Shown: positions 1 through 7,701 of the stretch, one piece after another
How positions within the stretch are numbered: the stretch's first letter is position 1
Layout: every line of letters begins with the position of its first letter
DNA from: Nocardia brasiliensis IFM 10847
GTDB lineage: Bacteria > Actinomycetota > Actinomycetes > Mycobacteriales > Mycobacteriaceae
NCBI RefSeq assembly: GCF_000710915.1
Contig: NZ_BAUA01000184.1
Coordinates: forward strand, 1-40,678
Length of the DNA stretch: 40,678 bases
Direction: 5' to 3'
Notes under the pieces: model-generated
Databases searched by the model: none
Told to the model about the DNA's origin: nothing
The model's input: the letters and a program-made list of their open reading frames with translations, nothing else
Program-made: the position numbers and the translations under genes

Positions 1-1317
1 CGGGGTCAGCAGCAGGTACTGCGCGGCGTTCGGCTTACCGCCGACGATCGCCGCCACCGCTTCCGTGCCCCGTAACCCCCCGGGGTCGACGGTCTCCGGC
101 GCGCCGTCTTCGGCCGCGGCCGGCGCGGTGAGACCGGGAATCATGGGCAGCCCGGGAATCGCGGGGAGGGCGGGCAGCACCGGCTTCGGTCCGGCCGCGT
201 CCAACCAGCCCGGCTGCTGCTGTGCCGGAAACTCCTGCGGGGGTGCGACTTCCGGAATAGAGGCGCCACCGCAGCGTGGCCCGGACATGCTGCCGTATCT
301 AGGACAATCCGCCGCGGTGTACTGCTGAAACGGCGTGAACGACACGTCCATCTTCCACACCATCTGACGACTCGGTCCGAACGAGAAGACCGAACGCAGC
401 TTCTGCAGCGAGACGTTGAAATTGGCCGCCGTCTCCGGCAACGCCGACGGATCCTGGGCCAGGCTGCCGAACAGTTCACCGACCCCGGAGACCACCTCCT
501 TGCCCGCGTCGGGATTGCGCGCGAACAGCGAATTCACCGAATCGACCGCGCTGCCCGCGTTGGTCAGCAAGGCGACGAGCTGCTCGCGCCGCTCGGTGAG
601 CGTGCGGGCGGTGGTCACCGAATCCGACAGCACGCCCACCAGGTCCGGCGCGGAAACGCTCAGCGCGGTGGCCGCCCGGCCGAGGTCGCCGAGCAAGTTG
701 CCGACGCCGGGAACGGCGTGCACCTCGGTGAGCCAGCGGTCCAACCGCTCGATGGTCGAGCCGGGCACCCGCGCGGCCGGATCGAGCGCGTCGGCGAGCG
801 TGGCGAGTACTCGGCCCAGCTTCTCCGGCTGGATGTGGTCGAGCACGTCGCGCAGCACGCTGAGCGTGGTCTGCAACTGGACCGTGCCCTCGCTGGTGTC
901 CTCCGGGATCTCCGCCCCCGCCCGCAGGGTCGCGGTGCCGCGGCCGTTGTCCACCAGCTCGATCGCCGTCACGCCGAAGATGTTGGCGGGAATCACTCGC
1001 GCGGTGACCTGCGCCGGAATCATCCCGGCGACAGTGGGTTTCAAGTCGAGTTCGGCGCGCTGGCGCTCCCCCTTCGCGACGACCTGCACCTCGGCGACCG
1101 AACCGACGATCATGCCGCGGAACTTCACGTCGGCGTGCGCGGGCAGGCCGTCCCCGGTGCTGGTGAGCAACGCGACGACGCCGACCTTGTCCTCGAACCG
1201 GCCGGTGTAGCGCAGCCCCAGCAGGTACAGCAGCACCAACACGATGGCGGTCAGCGCGAGGCCGGCGAGCGAGAGCTGCCGCGCGCTCGGACCGCGTCCA
1301 CTGGGGTCGATGAGCAT
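1..1317 (-). CDS. MCE family protein, first Mce protein of the operon (MceA-type), C-terminus cut by window edge
   Basis: The frame is open from an ATG at 1317 to the left edge, giving at least 439 residues and no stop, so the C-terminus is missing. The product has an N-terminal signal-anchor (about residues 13-35) followed by the MlaD/MCE domain (about 42-120, with AHADVKFRGMIVGSV near its start) and a helical region. A C-terminal segment FTPFQQYTAADCPRYGS is typical of actinobacterial MceA proteins. Mce proteins are envelope-spanning substrate-binding tubes of lipid or steroid ABC importers that work with YrbE permeases and an MceG ATPase (not in the window). The start lies 8 nt after the yrbEB stop, so the genes are almost certainly co-transcribed. 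Further mce genes should follow to the left of the window. The substrate cannot be deduced. Confidence 0.9.
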   Translation of the reverse strand, partial: MLIDPSGRGPSARQLSLAGLALTAIVLVLLYLLGLRYTGRFEDKVGVVALLTSTGDGLPAHADVKFRGMIVGSVAEVQVVAKGERQRAELDLKPTVAGMIPAQVTARVIPANIFGVTAIELVDNGRGTATLRAGAEIPEDTSEGTVQLQTTLSVLRDVLDHIQPEKLGRVLATLADALDPAARVPGSTIERLDRWLTEVHAVPGVGNLLGDLGRAATALSVSAPDLVGVLSDSVTTARTLTERREQLVALLTNAGSAVDSVNSLFARNPDAGKEVVSGVGELFGSLAQDPSALPETAANFNVSLQKLRSVFSFGPSRQMVWKMDVSFTPFQQYTAADCPRYGSMSGPRCGGASIPEVAPPQEFPAQQQPGWLDAAGPKPVLPALPAIPGLPMIPGLTAPAAAEDGAPETVDPGGLRGTEAVAAIVGGKPNAAQYLLLTP

Positions 1318-1325
1318 CGCCGCCC

Positions 1326-2189
1326 CTATCCCGAGATCCGGAATCCAGGGTCGATACCCCAGATCGCCAGTGTCAGAAACAGATTCGCGAACACCATGAC
1401 GACGATGACCATCTTGATGGCCCGGCCCGCCGCATGTCCGACGCCTTCCGGGCCGCCGGTGGCGACATAGCCGTAGTAGCACTGCAGGAACGTCGAGATC
1501 AGCACGAACACCATCACTTTGAGCACCGAGAAGAACACGTCGGCGCCGTTGAGGAACTGGAAGAAGTAGTGGTCGTAGGTACCCGCCGAGGTGCCGCCGA
1601 GAAACAGCACCGACAGCTTCGTCATCAGATACGCGACCGCGAGGCCGACGCTGTACAGCGGGACGATGGTCAGGGTCGCCGCGATCATCCGCGTGCTCAC
1701 CAGATACGGAAGTGGGCGGATCGCAATGGATTCCAGCGCGTCGATTTCCTCGGAGATGCGCATCGCGCCCAATTGCGCGGTGAAGCGACAGCCCGCCTGG
1801 ATAGCGAAGGCCAGCGTCGCCAGGATCGGCCCGATTTCGCGGGTGGTGGCGAAGCCGGAGATGGCGCCGGTGAGCGGGTTCATCGTGAGCAGATTCAGCG
1901 CAGTGTAGGACTCCATCCCGACCGTGATGCCGCCGAAGCCGCACAGGATGACGACCACGCCGACCGTGCCGCCGCCGACGATGAGCGAACCGTTGCCCCA
2001 CCCCACGTCGGCGGTGAGCCGTAGCACCTCTTTGCGATAGTGCTTCAGCGCGAACGGAATCGCCGCGATCGCCGCGACGAACGTGATGGCCTGATGCCCG
2101 GCCCGCTGATTGGCCCGCACTGGCCCCTGCGCGGCCGCGCCGATCAGCCGCAGCGGTCGCAGTGCGGGCGGGGTGTACCGCGAACCCAT
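1326..2189 (-). CDS. YrbEB-type ABC transporter permease (MlaE family)
   Basis: This 287-aa integral membrane protein of the MlaE/YrbE family has about five hydrophobic segments. It carries the conserved cytoplasmic loop TREIGPILATLAFAIQAG followed by QLGAMRISEEIDALESI, the signature that couples to the ATPase. It pairs with YrbEA to form the permease dimer of an Mce lipid importer. The start ATG lies one base after the yrbEA stop, so translation is probably coupled. Length is normal for the family. Confidence 0.93.
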   Translation of the reverse strand: MGSRYTPPALRPLRLIGAAAQGPVRANQRAGHQAITFVAAIAAIPFALKHYRKEVLRLTADVGWGNGSLIVGGGTVGVVVILCGFGGITVGMESYTALNLLTMNPLTGAISGFATTREIGPILATLAFAIQAGCRFTAQLGAMRISEEIDALESIAIRPLPYLVSTRMIAATLTIVPLYSVGLAVAYLMTKLSVLFLGGTSAGTYDHYFFQFLNGADVFFSVLKVMVFVLISTFLQCYYGYVATGGPEGVGHAAGRAIKMVIVVMVFANLFLTLAIWGIDPGFRISG

Positions 2190-2190
2190 C

Positions 2191-3045
2191 TCAGAGCACC
2201 TTCGCCGGGAACAGCGTGTTGTACACCTGGGTGATGATGATGTTGGTGGCGAACAGCATCAGCGCCGAATTGACCACGGCCGCGTTCACCGAGTTCGCGA
2301 CCCCGCCGGGTCCGCCCTTGGTGTGCAGCCCGATATCGCAGGCGATGATCGCGGTGAGCGCCCCGAAGATGGCGGCCTTCACCAGCGCGACGATCAGATC
2401 GTTCGCGACGGCGAAGGAGGCGAACGTGCTGATGAACGAGCCCGACGTGCCGCCCTGGGCATAGACGTTGAACAGATAGCCGGTGGCGAAGCCGACGAAC
2501 ACGACGAACCCGCACAGCAGCATGCTGACCAGCACCGCGGCCGCGAGTCGCGGGGCGACCAGCCTGCGGATCGGATCGACGCCCATCACCCGCATCGCGT
2601 CGATCTCCTCCCGGATGGTGCGCGAGCCGAGATCCGCGCAGATGGCCGAGCCGACCGCACCGGCGATCATCAGCGAGGTGACCAGCGGCGCGCCCTGCCG
2701 GATGATGCCGAGACCGCTGACCGCACCGATGAACGTGGTCGCCCCGACCTGACTCACCAACGCGCCCAATTGGATCGAGACCACGACGGCCACCGGAACA
2801 GCGACGAAGACCGTCGGCGCCGCGGACACGTTGGCCATGAACGCGCACTGCTTCACGAATTCCTGGAACGGAAAGCGCCGGGCCGCCAGCGCACGGACCA
2901 TCTCGACGACGGCGTCACGGCCGAGCCGCACCTGTCTGCCCAGGGTTTCCAGCGACCGCTGCGGGTGGCGCTGCCACAGGCCACGCAGGTCGTCGATGGC
3001 CTTTTCCAGATCAGTCCGGTCGGGTGGTCGTTCGGTGATGGTCAC
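2191..3045 (-). CDS. YrbEA-type ABC transporter permease (MlaE family)
   Basis: This 284-aa MlaE/YrbE family permease is the first of the two permeases in the operon. The coupling motif reads ADLGSRTIREEIDAMRVMG (about residues 138-156), matching the EExDAxxxMG pattern of the family. Hydrophobic segments follow, including the region around VSMLLCGFVVFVGFATGYLF. The N-terminal about 60 residues are an amphipathic cytosolic extension common in actinobacterial YrbEA proteins. Two small membrane protein genes lie upstream on the same strand, ending 19 nt before this start. Confidence 0.93.
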   Translation of the reverse strand: MTITERPPDRTDLEKAIDDLRGLWQRHPQRSLETLGRQVRLGRDAVVEMVRALAARRFPFQEFVKQCAFMANVSAAPTVFVAVPVAVVVSIQLGALVSQVGATTFIGAVSGLGIIRQGAPLVTSLMIAGAVGSAICADLGSRTIREEIDAMRVMGVDPIRRLVAPRLAAAVLVSMLLCGFVVFVGFATGYLFNVYAQGGTSGSFISTFASFAVANDLIVALVKAAIFGALTAIIACDIGLHTKGGPGGVANSVNAAVVNSALMLFATNIIITQVYNTLFPAKVL

Positions 3046-3064
3046 AGGAATTGCCTTTCCGGCC

Positions 3065-3253
3065 TCATGCGGTACCGCTCAGCTGCCGCTCGAGCAGGAC
3101 GAGAAGAAGGCCGAGCACCGCGATGCCCGCCGCGACGGAGCTGAGCACGGCGAGCCAGAGCCCGAAGCGCAGCACCGGATTCACCCGCCGGCGTCCGCCG
3201 AGGATCTGCACGGTCAGCACCAGTACGTCGATCAGCCGAACCAGGATCATCAT
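3065..3253 (-). CDS. small membrane protein, mce operon leader gene 2
   Basis: I chose the start ATG at 3253 because it overlaps the TGA stop of the upstream small gene in a TGATG arrangement, a classical coupling signal; the frame stays open further upstream. The 62-aa product starts MMILVRLIDVLVLTVQILGG and has two hydrophobic stretches (about residues 2-18 and 30-54) separated by a basic RRR loop, so it is predicted to be a two-helix membrane protein. I do not recognise the family. Its position directly before yrbEA suggests a role in the Mce transporter, but that is inference from context only. Confidence 0.6.
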   Translation of the reverse strand: MMILVRLIDVLVLTVQILGGRRRVNPVLRFGLWLAVLSSVAAGIAVLGLLLVLLERQLSGTA

Positions 3254-3477
3254 CAGGTCATGCACACATTCGAGAAGGTGAGCACGGGCCAGCACACGAT
3301 CGAACCCAGGAACGAGACGACCACGTCGATGCCGTGCATATTCCGTAGGTGGCTGGTGTGCGTGAGCGTCCAGACGACGCCGATCAGCCCGTAGGGAACG
3401 GCGAGAATGATCAGGGTCCCGAGGAACTCCGAGACCTTCATCTCGTAGCTGAACAGCCGATCCAGCTTCTCGAGCAT
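3253..3477 (-). CDS. small membrane protein, mce operon leader gene 1
   Basis: This 74-aa product starts MLEKLDRLFSYEMKVSEFLG. The ATG at 3477 is preceded by an AAAGGA ribosome binding site at 7-nt spacing, which decides against the longer open frame upstream. Two hydrophobic segments (about residues 18-39 and 49-68) suggest a two-helix membrane protein with a cytosolic amphipathic N-terminus. It appears to be the first gene of the mce operon and is translationally coupled to the next small gene. I do not recognise a named family. Confidence 0.65.
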   Translation of the reverse strand: MLEKLDRLFSYEMKVSEFLGTLIILAVPYGLIGVVWTLTHTSHLRNMHGIDVVVSFLGSIVCWPVLTFSNVCMT

Positions 3478-3692
3478 GCGTGTCCTTTCGCGTGCCGACC
3501 GAACGTCACCGGCCCCACACGTGCGCCCGCAGAGATCCGCCGTTGGATGTGGCCGGCCGCCGTGCGGTCCGGTATGGGCGGCTATGTTACGCACGATTCC
3601 GGACTCAATGGAAGGGTTTGACGAAGATTGGCAGCCGGTTCCGAAACGGATAATTGCACGCACATCGGGTACGTTGACGATGATCCGCGCGC

Positions 3693-3719
3693 AACTTAAG
3701 TTATCTGTAGTTCACAGAT
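3693..3719. promoter_or_regulatory. palindromic operator candidate in the mce / MpaB-family divergent region
   Basis: A perfect 10-bp palindrome AACTTAAGTT (3693-3702) is followed immediately by an inverted repeat ATCTGT-5 nt-ACAGAT (3703-3719). Both are AT-rich in an otherwise GC-rich region and lie 46 nt before the MpaB-family start, in the gap between that gene and the mce operon. This suggests binding sites for a dimeric regulator; no regulator gene is adjacent. Confidence 0.4.
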
Positions 3720-3764
3720 TGTTATCGGGACGCCGAGTCGATCCAGCCTTGGGAAGGACTCCCT

Positions 3765-4673
3765 ATGACCGCCGCCGCCCACTCCCCGGATCAGCACGAT
3801 GTCGCCCCGCTGCCCAAAGAGCGCACCAGAATTCCGATCGGCTCCGCGCATCGACCGGTCCGCAAACGCCCGATCACGCTGACCGATGCGCTGGACTTCT
3901 GGTCCTTCGCCGGGGCAGCGGCCAATGTGGCGATGCAGATGGCACGGCCGGGCGTAGGGTACGGCGTCGCCGAGAGCAAGGTCGAATCCGGGGCGCTGAT
4001 GCGGCATCCGTGGAAGCGGGCCAGGACCACCACGCAATACCTCGCCGTGGCGATCCTCGGCACGGAGGCGGAGCGGCGCGCGTATCGTGAGGCGGTGAAT
4101 GTCGCGCATCGGCAGGTACATTCGGCCCCCGGCGCCGCGGTGAAGTACAACGCGTTCGACCGTGATCTCCAATTATGGGTCGCCGCATGCCTTTACATCG
4201 GTTTCGAGGACACCTATCAGCTGCTGCAGGGCCGCATGAACGACGAGCAGGCGGAGGCGTTCTACGCCACGTCGTCGACCCTCGGCACCACGTTGCAGGT
4301 GACCGAGGAGATGTGGCCCGCCACCCGAGCGGATTTCGATCGGTACTGGAACGAAGCCTGCGGTCGGGTCGCGATCGACGAATTCGTCCGGAGCTACCTG
4401 GACGACCTGCTCGAGCTGCGCATGATCCACTGGTATCTGCGGCTCCCGTTCCGGAACCTGTTGAAGTTCTTGACCATCGGCTTTCTCGCCCCGGTTTTCC
4501 GGGAACAGCTCGGCGTCGAGTGGACCGCCGCCGATCAACGCCGGTTCGAGCACCTGTTCGTCTTCGTCGCCTTCGTCAACAGATTCATCCCGCGCTTCGT
4601 CCGGCACGGCGGCACGCACGCCCTCATGGCCGACGTGCGGCGCCGAATCCACAAGCACAAGAACCTGATCTGA
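3765..4673 (+). CDS. oxygenase MpaB family protein (DUF2236)
   Basis: The 302-aa protein has the hallmarks of the MpaB/DUF2236 family: MRHPWKRARTTTQYLAV, the His-containing VNVAHRQVHS motif and the YNAFDRDLQLWVAA segment. Characterised relatives (rubber oxygenase Lcp, Mpa proteins) are haem proteins, so an oxidative role is possible, but the substrate is unknown. No signal peptide is visible. The start ATG has GGAAGGA 10 nt upstream. The gene ends just before a strong hairpin shared with the convergent hydrolase gene. Confidence 0.85.
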   Translation: MTAAAHSPDQHDVAPLPKERTRIPIGSAHRPVRKRPITLTDALDFWSFAGAAANVAMQMARPGVGYGVAESKVESGALMRHPWKRARTTTQYLAVAILGTEAERRAYREAVNVAHRQVHSAPGAAVKYNAFDRDLQLWVAACLYIGFEDTYQLLQGRMNDEQAEAFYATSSTLGTTLQVTEEMWPATRADFDRYWNEACGRVAIDEFVRSYLDDLLELRMIHWYLRLPFRNLLKFLTIGFLAPVFREQLGVEWTAADQRRFEHLFVFVAFVNRFIPRFVRHGGTHALMADVRRRIHKHKNLI

Positions 4674-4681
4674 GCGTGACA

Positions 4682-4715
4682 CCGTCGTCCGGGCGGCGCA
4701 CCACCCGGACGACGG
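4682..4715. terminator. bidirectional terminator hairpin between convergent genes
   Basis: A perfect 12-bp stem (4682-4693 with 4704-4715) and a 10-nt loop lie between the convergent stops at 4673 and 4738. There is no long T-run on either side, so it may act as a stem-only actinobacterial terminator for both genes. Confidence 0.65.
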
Positions 4716-4737
4716 AGACCCCTCGATCAGGCAGGAA

Positions 4738-5868
4738 TCATGGGCAGAGCGCGTCGCTGAGCAGGTCGATGAAATCAGGGTCGGACTTCGGCGCCTTGTT
4801 GAAGGTGTAGGTCACGGCCCGGCCGTCCGGGGTCGCGCCGGACAGCGTCAGGAAGCCGTAGATACCACCGGTGTGTCCGACATATTCCGCACCGCAAGGC
4901 AATCGGGTCGACCCGAGCCCGAGTCCGTAGGACATGTCGACGGCCTCGTCGCCTATCGGCACACCGGCCCGCATCTGTTGCAGTTCGGTGGCGGGCACCA
5001 CCTTTCCGGCCAGCAGCGCAGTGAAGAAGCGGTTCAGGTCGGCGCCGGTGGACACCATCGCGCCGGCCGACCACGGCACCGACGGTTCGATGCGCGACAC
5101 TTCGGTCACCACGCCGTCGATCTCGGCGTAGCCGTTCGGATGCGGACCGCGGATATCCCGCTCGCCGGGGCCGGGCAGGTAGGTGTCCGACAGCTCCAGC
5201 GGAGCCAGGATCCGCCGCTGCAGCTCCGCGACATACGGTGCGCCCGTGATTTTTTCGATGAGCATCCCGGCGACGATGTAGTTGGTGTTGCTGTACTCGT
5301 AACGGGCGCCGGGCGCGAAATCGGCGGGCATGGTGAGCGCGATCGCGAGCTCCTCGGCCGCGGTCATGGTGCGGTTCGCCAGCGCCGCCCGGTACTCGTC
5401 GATTCGGGGATCCCTGGTGAGCTCGGGCAGCCCGCTCTGGTGCCGCAAGACCTGGCGTACCGTGATCGCCCGCCCATCGATGCCCGGTCCGGTCAGCAGG
5501 CCCGGCAGGTAGGTGTCGATCGGCTCGTCCAGCCGGACCTTGTCCTCGGCGACGAGTTGCAGAATCACCGCGGCGGTGAAGGTTTTCGTGATACTGCCGA
5601 TCCGGGTGCGCTGCAGCGGCTCGGCGGGCATCTTCGCGTGCGTCGCGGTGTCGGACTCGCCACTGGTGAGCACCGCGGTCTTACCGTCGCCGGTGACGGT
5701 CGCGATCGCGCCGACGCCACCCGCCGCGACGATGGTGTCGATATTCTCCTGGACGGCACGAATCCTGTTGTCCGACAGTGGCTCTGCCGGGATCGGCGAC
5801 GATTCCGACGAGCATCCGACAAGTAGTCCGCCAGCGACGACAACGGCGGCTAGCGGGGCGAAGCGCAT
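4738..5868 (-). CDS. serine hydrolase / class C beta-lactamase-like lipoprotein
   Basis: The 376-aa product begins with a lipoprotein signal peptide and a lipobox LLVGC (Cys19). The penicillin-binding/class C beta-lactamase fold is marked by SITK (Ser92, Lys95), YSN (192-194) and HTG (332-334). These motifs fit an exported D-alanyl-D-alanine carboxypeptidase, esterase or beta-lactamase. A resistance role cannot be assumed, because the family is mostly housekeeping. The same frame is open much further upstream, but I placed the start at 5868 because it begins the signal peptide; the upstream part is antisense to the next gene. The gene converges on the MpaB-family gene. Confidence 0.88.
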   Translation of the reverse strand: MRFAPLAAVVVAGGLLVGCSSESSPIPAEPLSDNRIRAVQENIDTIVAAGGVGAIATVTGDGKTAVLTSGESDTATHAKMPAEPLQRTRIGSITKTFTAAVILQLVAEDKVRLDEPIDTYLPGLLTGPGIDGRAITVRQVLRHQSGLPELTRDPRIDEYRAALANRTMTAAEELAIALTMPADFAPGARYEYSNTNYIVAGMLIEKITGAPYVAELQRRILAPLELSDTYLPGPGERDIRGPHPNGYAEIDGVVTEVSRIEPSVPWSAGAMVSTGADLNRFFTALLAGKVVPATELQQMRAGVPIGDEAVDMSYGLGLGSTRLPCGAEYVGHTGGIYGFLTLSGATPDGRAVTYTFNKAPKSDPDFIDLLSDALCP

Positions 5869-5972
5869 ACCCGCAACGGTAGGTAAGCGACCGGTGCACG
5901 CACATCCGGGACGAACCCGGAGATCGCCCCTGAGGACCGGTCCCCATCGAGGATGAGAAGCCTCGCCAGGAC

Positions 5973-6003
5973 TTGCGTTGGAGCGCACTCCAACTTTTAC
6001 AGT
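5973..6003 (+). promoter_or_regulatory. MerR-type promoter with 19-bp spacer and dyad operator
   Basis: A -35-like TTGCGT (5973-5978) and a -10-like TACAGT (5998-6003) are separated by 19 bp. The region contains a perfect dyad GTTGGAG-CGCA-CTCCAAC (5977-5994). An over-long spacer centred on a dyad is the diagnostic layout of MerR-family activated promoters. The -10 ends 6 nt before the ATG, so the transcript is probably leaderless. No merR gene is in the window. Confidence 0.65.
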
Positions 6004-6009
6004 CCTCCC

Positions 6010-6831
6010 ATGACCACGATCCAACAGCCCACCGGGGACAACGACCGTTTCGAGCGCGGCTTGGCGCTGCTCAAAGAGATCGGCGGGCCCGACGGTCCCG
6101 CGGTACTGGAGAGCCTGGGCGATATCGCCCCCGACCTGGGCCGGCTCACCGTGGAGTTCGGCTACGGCGATATCCTGTCCCGTCCCGGACTGACCCTGCG
6201 CGAACGCGAGTTGACCACGGTCGGCGCACTGGCCGCGCTCGGGCACGCCGCGCCGCAACTGCGGTGGCATATCAACGGTGCGCTCAACGTCGGCTGCACC
6301 CGCACCGAGATCGTCGAGGTGCTGATCCACGCCAGCGTCTACGCGGGGTTCCCGGCCGCGCTGAACGGTCTCACCGCCGCCGAAGAGGTCTTCGCCGCCC
6401 GCACCGATCTGCCCGACGAGCCGACCCCCGCACCGGCACCCACCGGTGCGAGGTTCGAGCGGGGCACCGCCGCGCTGTCCGAGATCGACGGCCAGGCGGG
6501 CGAACAGGTCGTCGCCGCATTGCAGGACATCGCCCCGGACTTCGCCCGGCTGCTCGTCGAGTTCTCCTTCGGCGATATCTACGCCCGGCCCGGGCTCGAC
6601 CTGAAGACCCGCGAAATGGTGACCGTGGCGATGTGCACCGCGCTCGGCGTCGCACCCCAACTAGGGGTGCACGTCCACGGCCTGCTCAACGTCGGCGGCA
6701 GCGAGCAGGAGGTGGTCGAGGTCCTGATCCAGATGGTGGGTTACGCCGGGTTCCCGGCCGCACTGAACGCAATCGCGGTGGCGCGCACGGTCTTCGCCGA
6801 GCGCCGCAGCCATCGAAATGCCGATGCCTGA
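6010..6831 (+). CDS. carboxymuconolactone decarboxylase family protein, two tandem domains
   Basis: This 273-aa cytosolic protein is built of two homologous CMD/AhpD-like units (about 13-130 and 147-265). Both units carry the pattern RPGLxLxxRE, then a His/Asn-rich helix, then YAGFPAALN. The first copy has a Cys (Cys96 in ALNVGCTRTE) where the second has Gly, so the copies have diverged at the position that is often reactive. Members are decarboxylases or thiol-dependent peroxidase partners; the reaction here is not determined. The start at 6010 is set by the promoter, which leaves no room for a ribosome binding site. It heads a run of redox/detoxification genes, though those downstream have their own signals. 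Confidence 0.85.
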   Translation: MTTIQQPTGDNDRFERGLALLKEIGGPDGPAVLESLGDIAPDLGRLTVEFGYGDILSRPGLTLRERELTTVGALAALGHAAPQLRWHINGALNVGCTRTEIVEVLIHASVYAGFPAALNGLTAAEEVFAARTDLPDEPTPAPAPTGARFERGTAALSEIDGQAGEQVVAALQDIAPDFARLLVEFSFGDIYARPGLDLKTREMVTVAMCTALGVAPQLGVHVHGLLNVGGSEQEVVEVLIQMVGYAGFPAALNAIAVARTVFAERRSHRNADA

Positions 6832-6845
6832 TATCGGCGATCCCA

Positions 6846-6875
6846 TTGGCTACCTTCCGTACCCGTACCTAGGGT
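6846..6875 (+). promoter_or_regulatory. promoter of the DJ-1/PfpI gene, predicted leaderless
   Basis: TTGGCT (6846-6851) and TAGGGT (6870-6875) are separated by 18 bp, and the -10 ends 7 nt before the ATG with no Shine-Dalgarno sequence. Two tandem CGTACC hexamers (6858-6863 and 6864-6869) fill the end of the spacer and could bind a regulator. Confidence 0.55.
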
Positions 6876-6882
6876 CGAAGAC

Positions 6883-7578
6883 ATGGCGAAAATACTGTTC
6901 GTACTGACCGGTGCCGACCACTGGACCCTGGCCGACGGCACGCTGCATCCCACCGGCTTCTGGGCCGAGGAGTTCGCGGTGCCCTACGAGGCGGTTAAGG
7001 CGGCCGGCCACGAGATCGTGGTCGCCACCCCCGGCGGTCTCGTGCCACCGGTGGACAAGGGCAGCCTGGCCGCCGAGTACAACGGCGGTCAGGACATCGC
7101 CGACAAACGGGCCGAAACACTCGCGAACGCCGTCGAATTGCAGCGACCCACCGATCTCGCCCAGGTCGACCTCGCCGACTACGACGCGGTCTACTACCCG
7201 GGCGGGCACGGGCCGATGGAAGACCTCGCGGTGAACCGCGAATCCGGCGAACTCCTCACCGCCGCACTGCGATCCGGCAAACCGCTCGCGGTGGTCTGCC
7301 ACGGTCCGGCCGCCCTGCTCGCCGCCACGAATGCCGACGGAACCAACGCCTTCGCCGGCTACACCCTCACCGGTTTCACCAACGCCGAGGAACGGCAGGG
7401 CGGCCTGGCCGACAAGGCCAAGTGGCTGCTCCAGGACCGGCTCGTCGAACTCGGCGCGGATTTCCAAGAGGGCGAGCCGTGGGCGCCGAAGGTGGTGGTG
7501 GACCGCAACCTGATCACCGGCCAGAATCCGGCGTCGTCCGCACCGGTCGCCGCGGAGCTGCTGAACAAGCTGGCCTGA
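6883..7578 (+). CDS. DJ-1/PfpI (class I glutamine amidotransferase-like) family protein
   Basis: The 231-aa product matches the Hsp31-like branch of the DJ-1/PfpI family. The nucleophile elbow is AVVCHGPAALL with Cys139-His140, the family GGHGPMEDL turn lies at about 107-115, and Glu30 is placed to activate the cysteine. Relatives are glutathione-independent glyoxalases (methylglyoxal to lactate), chaperones or stress proteins; which applies is inferred only by subfamily. It is flanked by a CMD protein and an aldo-keto reductase, consistent with electrophile or aldehyde detoxification. Confidence 0.88.
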   Translation: MAKILFVLTGADHWTLADGTLHPTGFWAEEFAVPYEAVKAAGHEIVVATPGGLVPPVDKGSLAAEYNGGQDIADKRAETLANAVELQRPTDLAQVDLADYDAVYYPGGHGPMEDLAVNRESGELLTAALRSGKPLAVVCHGPAALLAATNADGTNAFAGYTLTGFTNAEERQGGLADKAKWLLQDRLVELGADFQEGEPWAPKVVVDRNLITGQNPASSAPVAAELLNKLA

Positions 7579-7701
7579 GCGGCCACGGGAATCGTCGGCG
7601 GGGCCGAGACGTTGGTCGCGATAGTGACGTCGTCACGTCTGGTCCGCAGTAAGGCTCGTCCGCTTTTTCGCGTAATTCCCCTTCGGAAGGAACCGCATCA
7701 T

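Noticed and set aside
5869..6660. N-terminal extension of the serine-hydrolase frame, making it 640 codons
   Set aside because: The extension is antisense to the CMD-family gene; the lipoprotein signal peptide begins at 5868.
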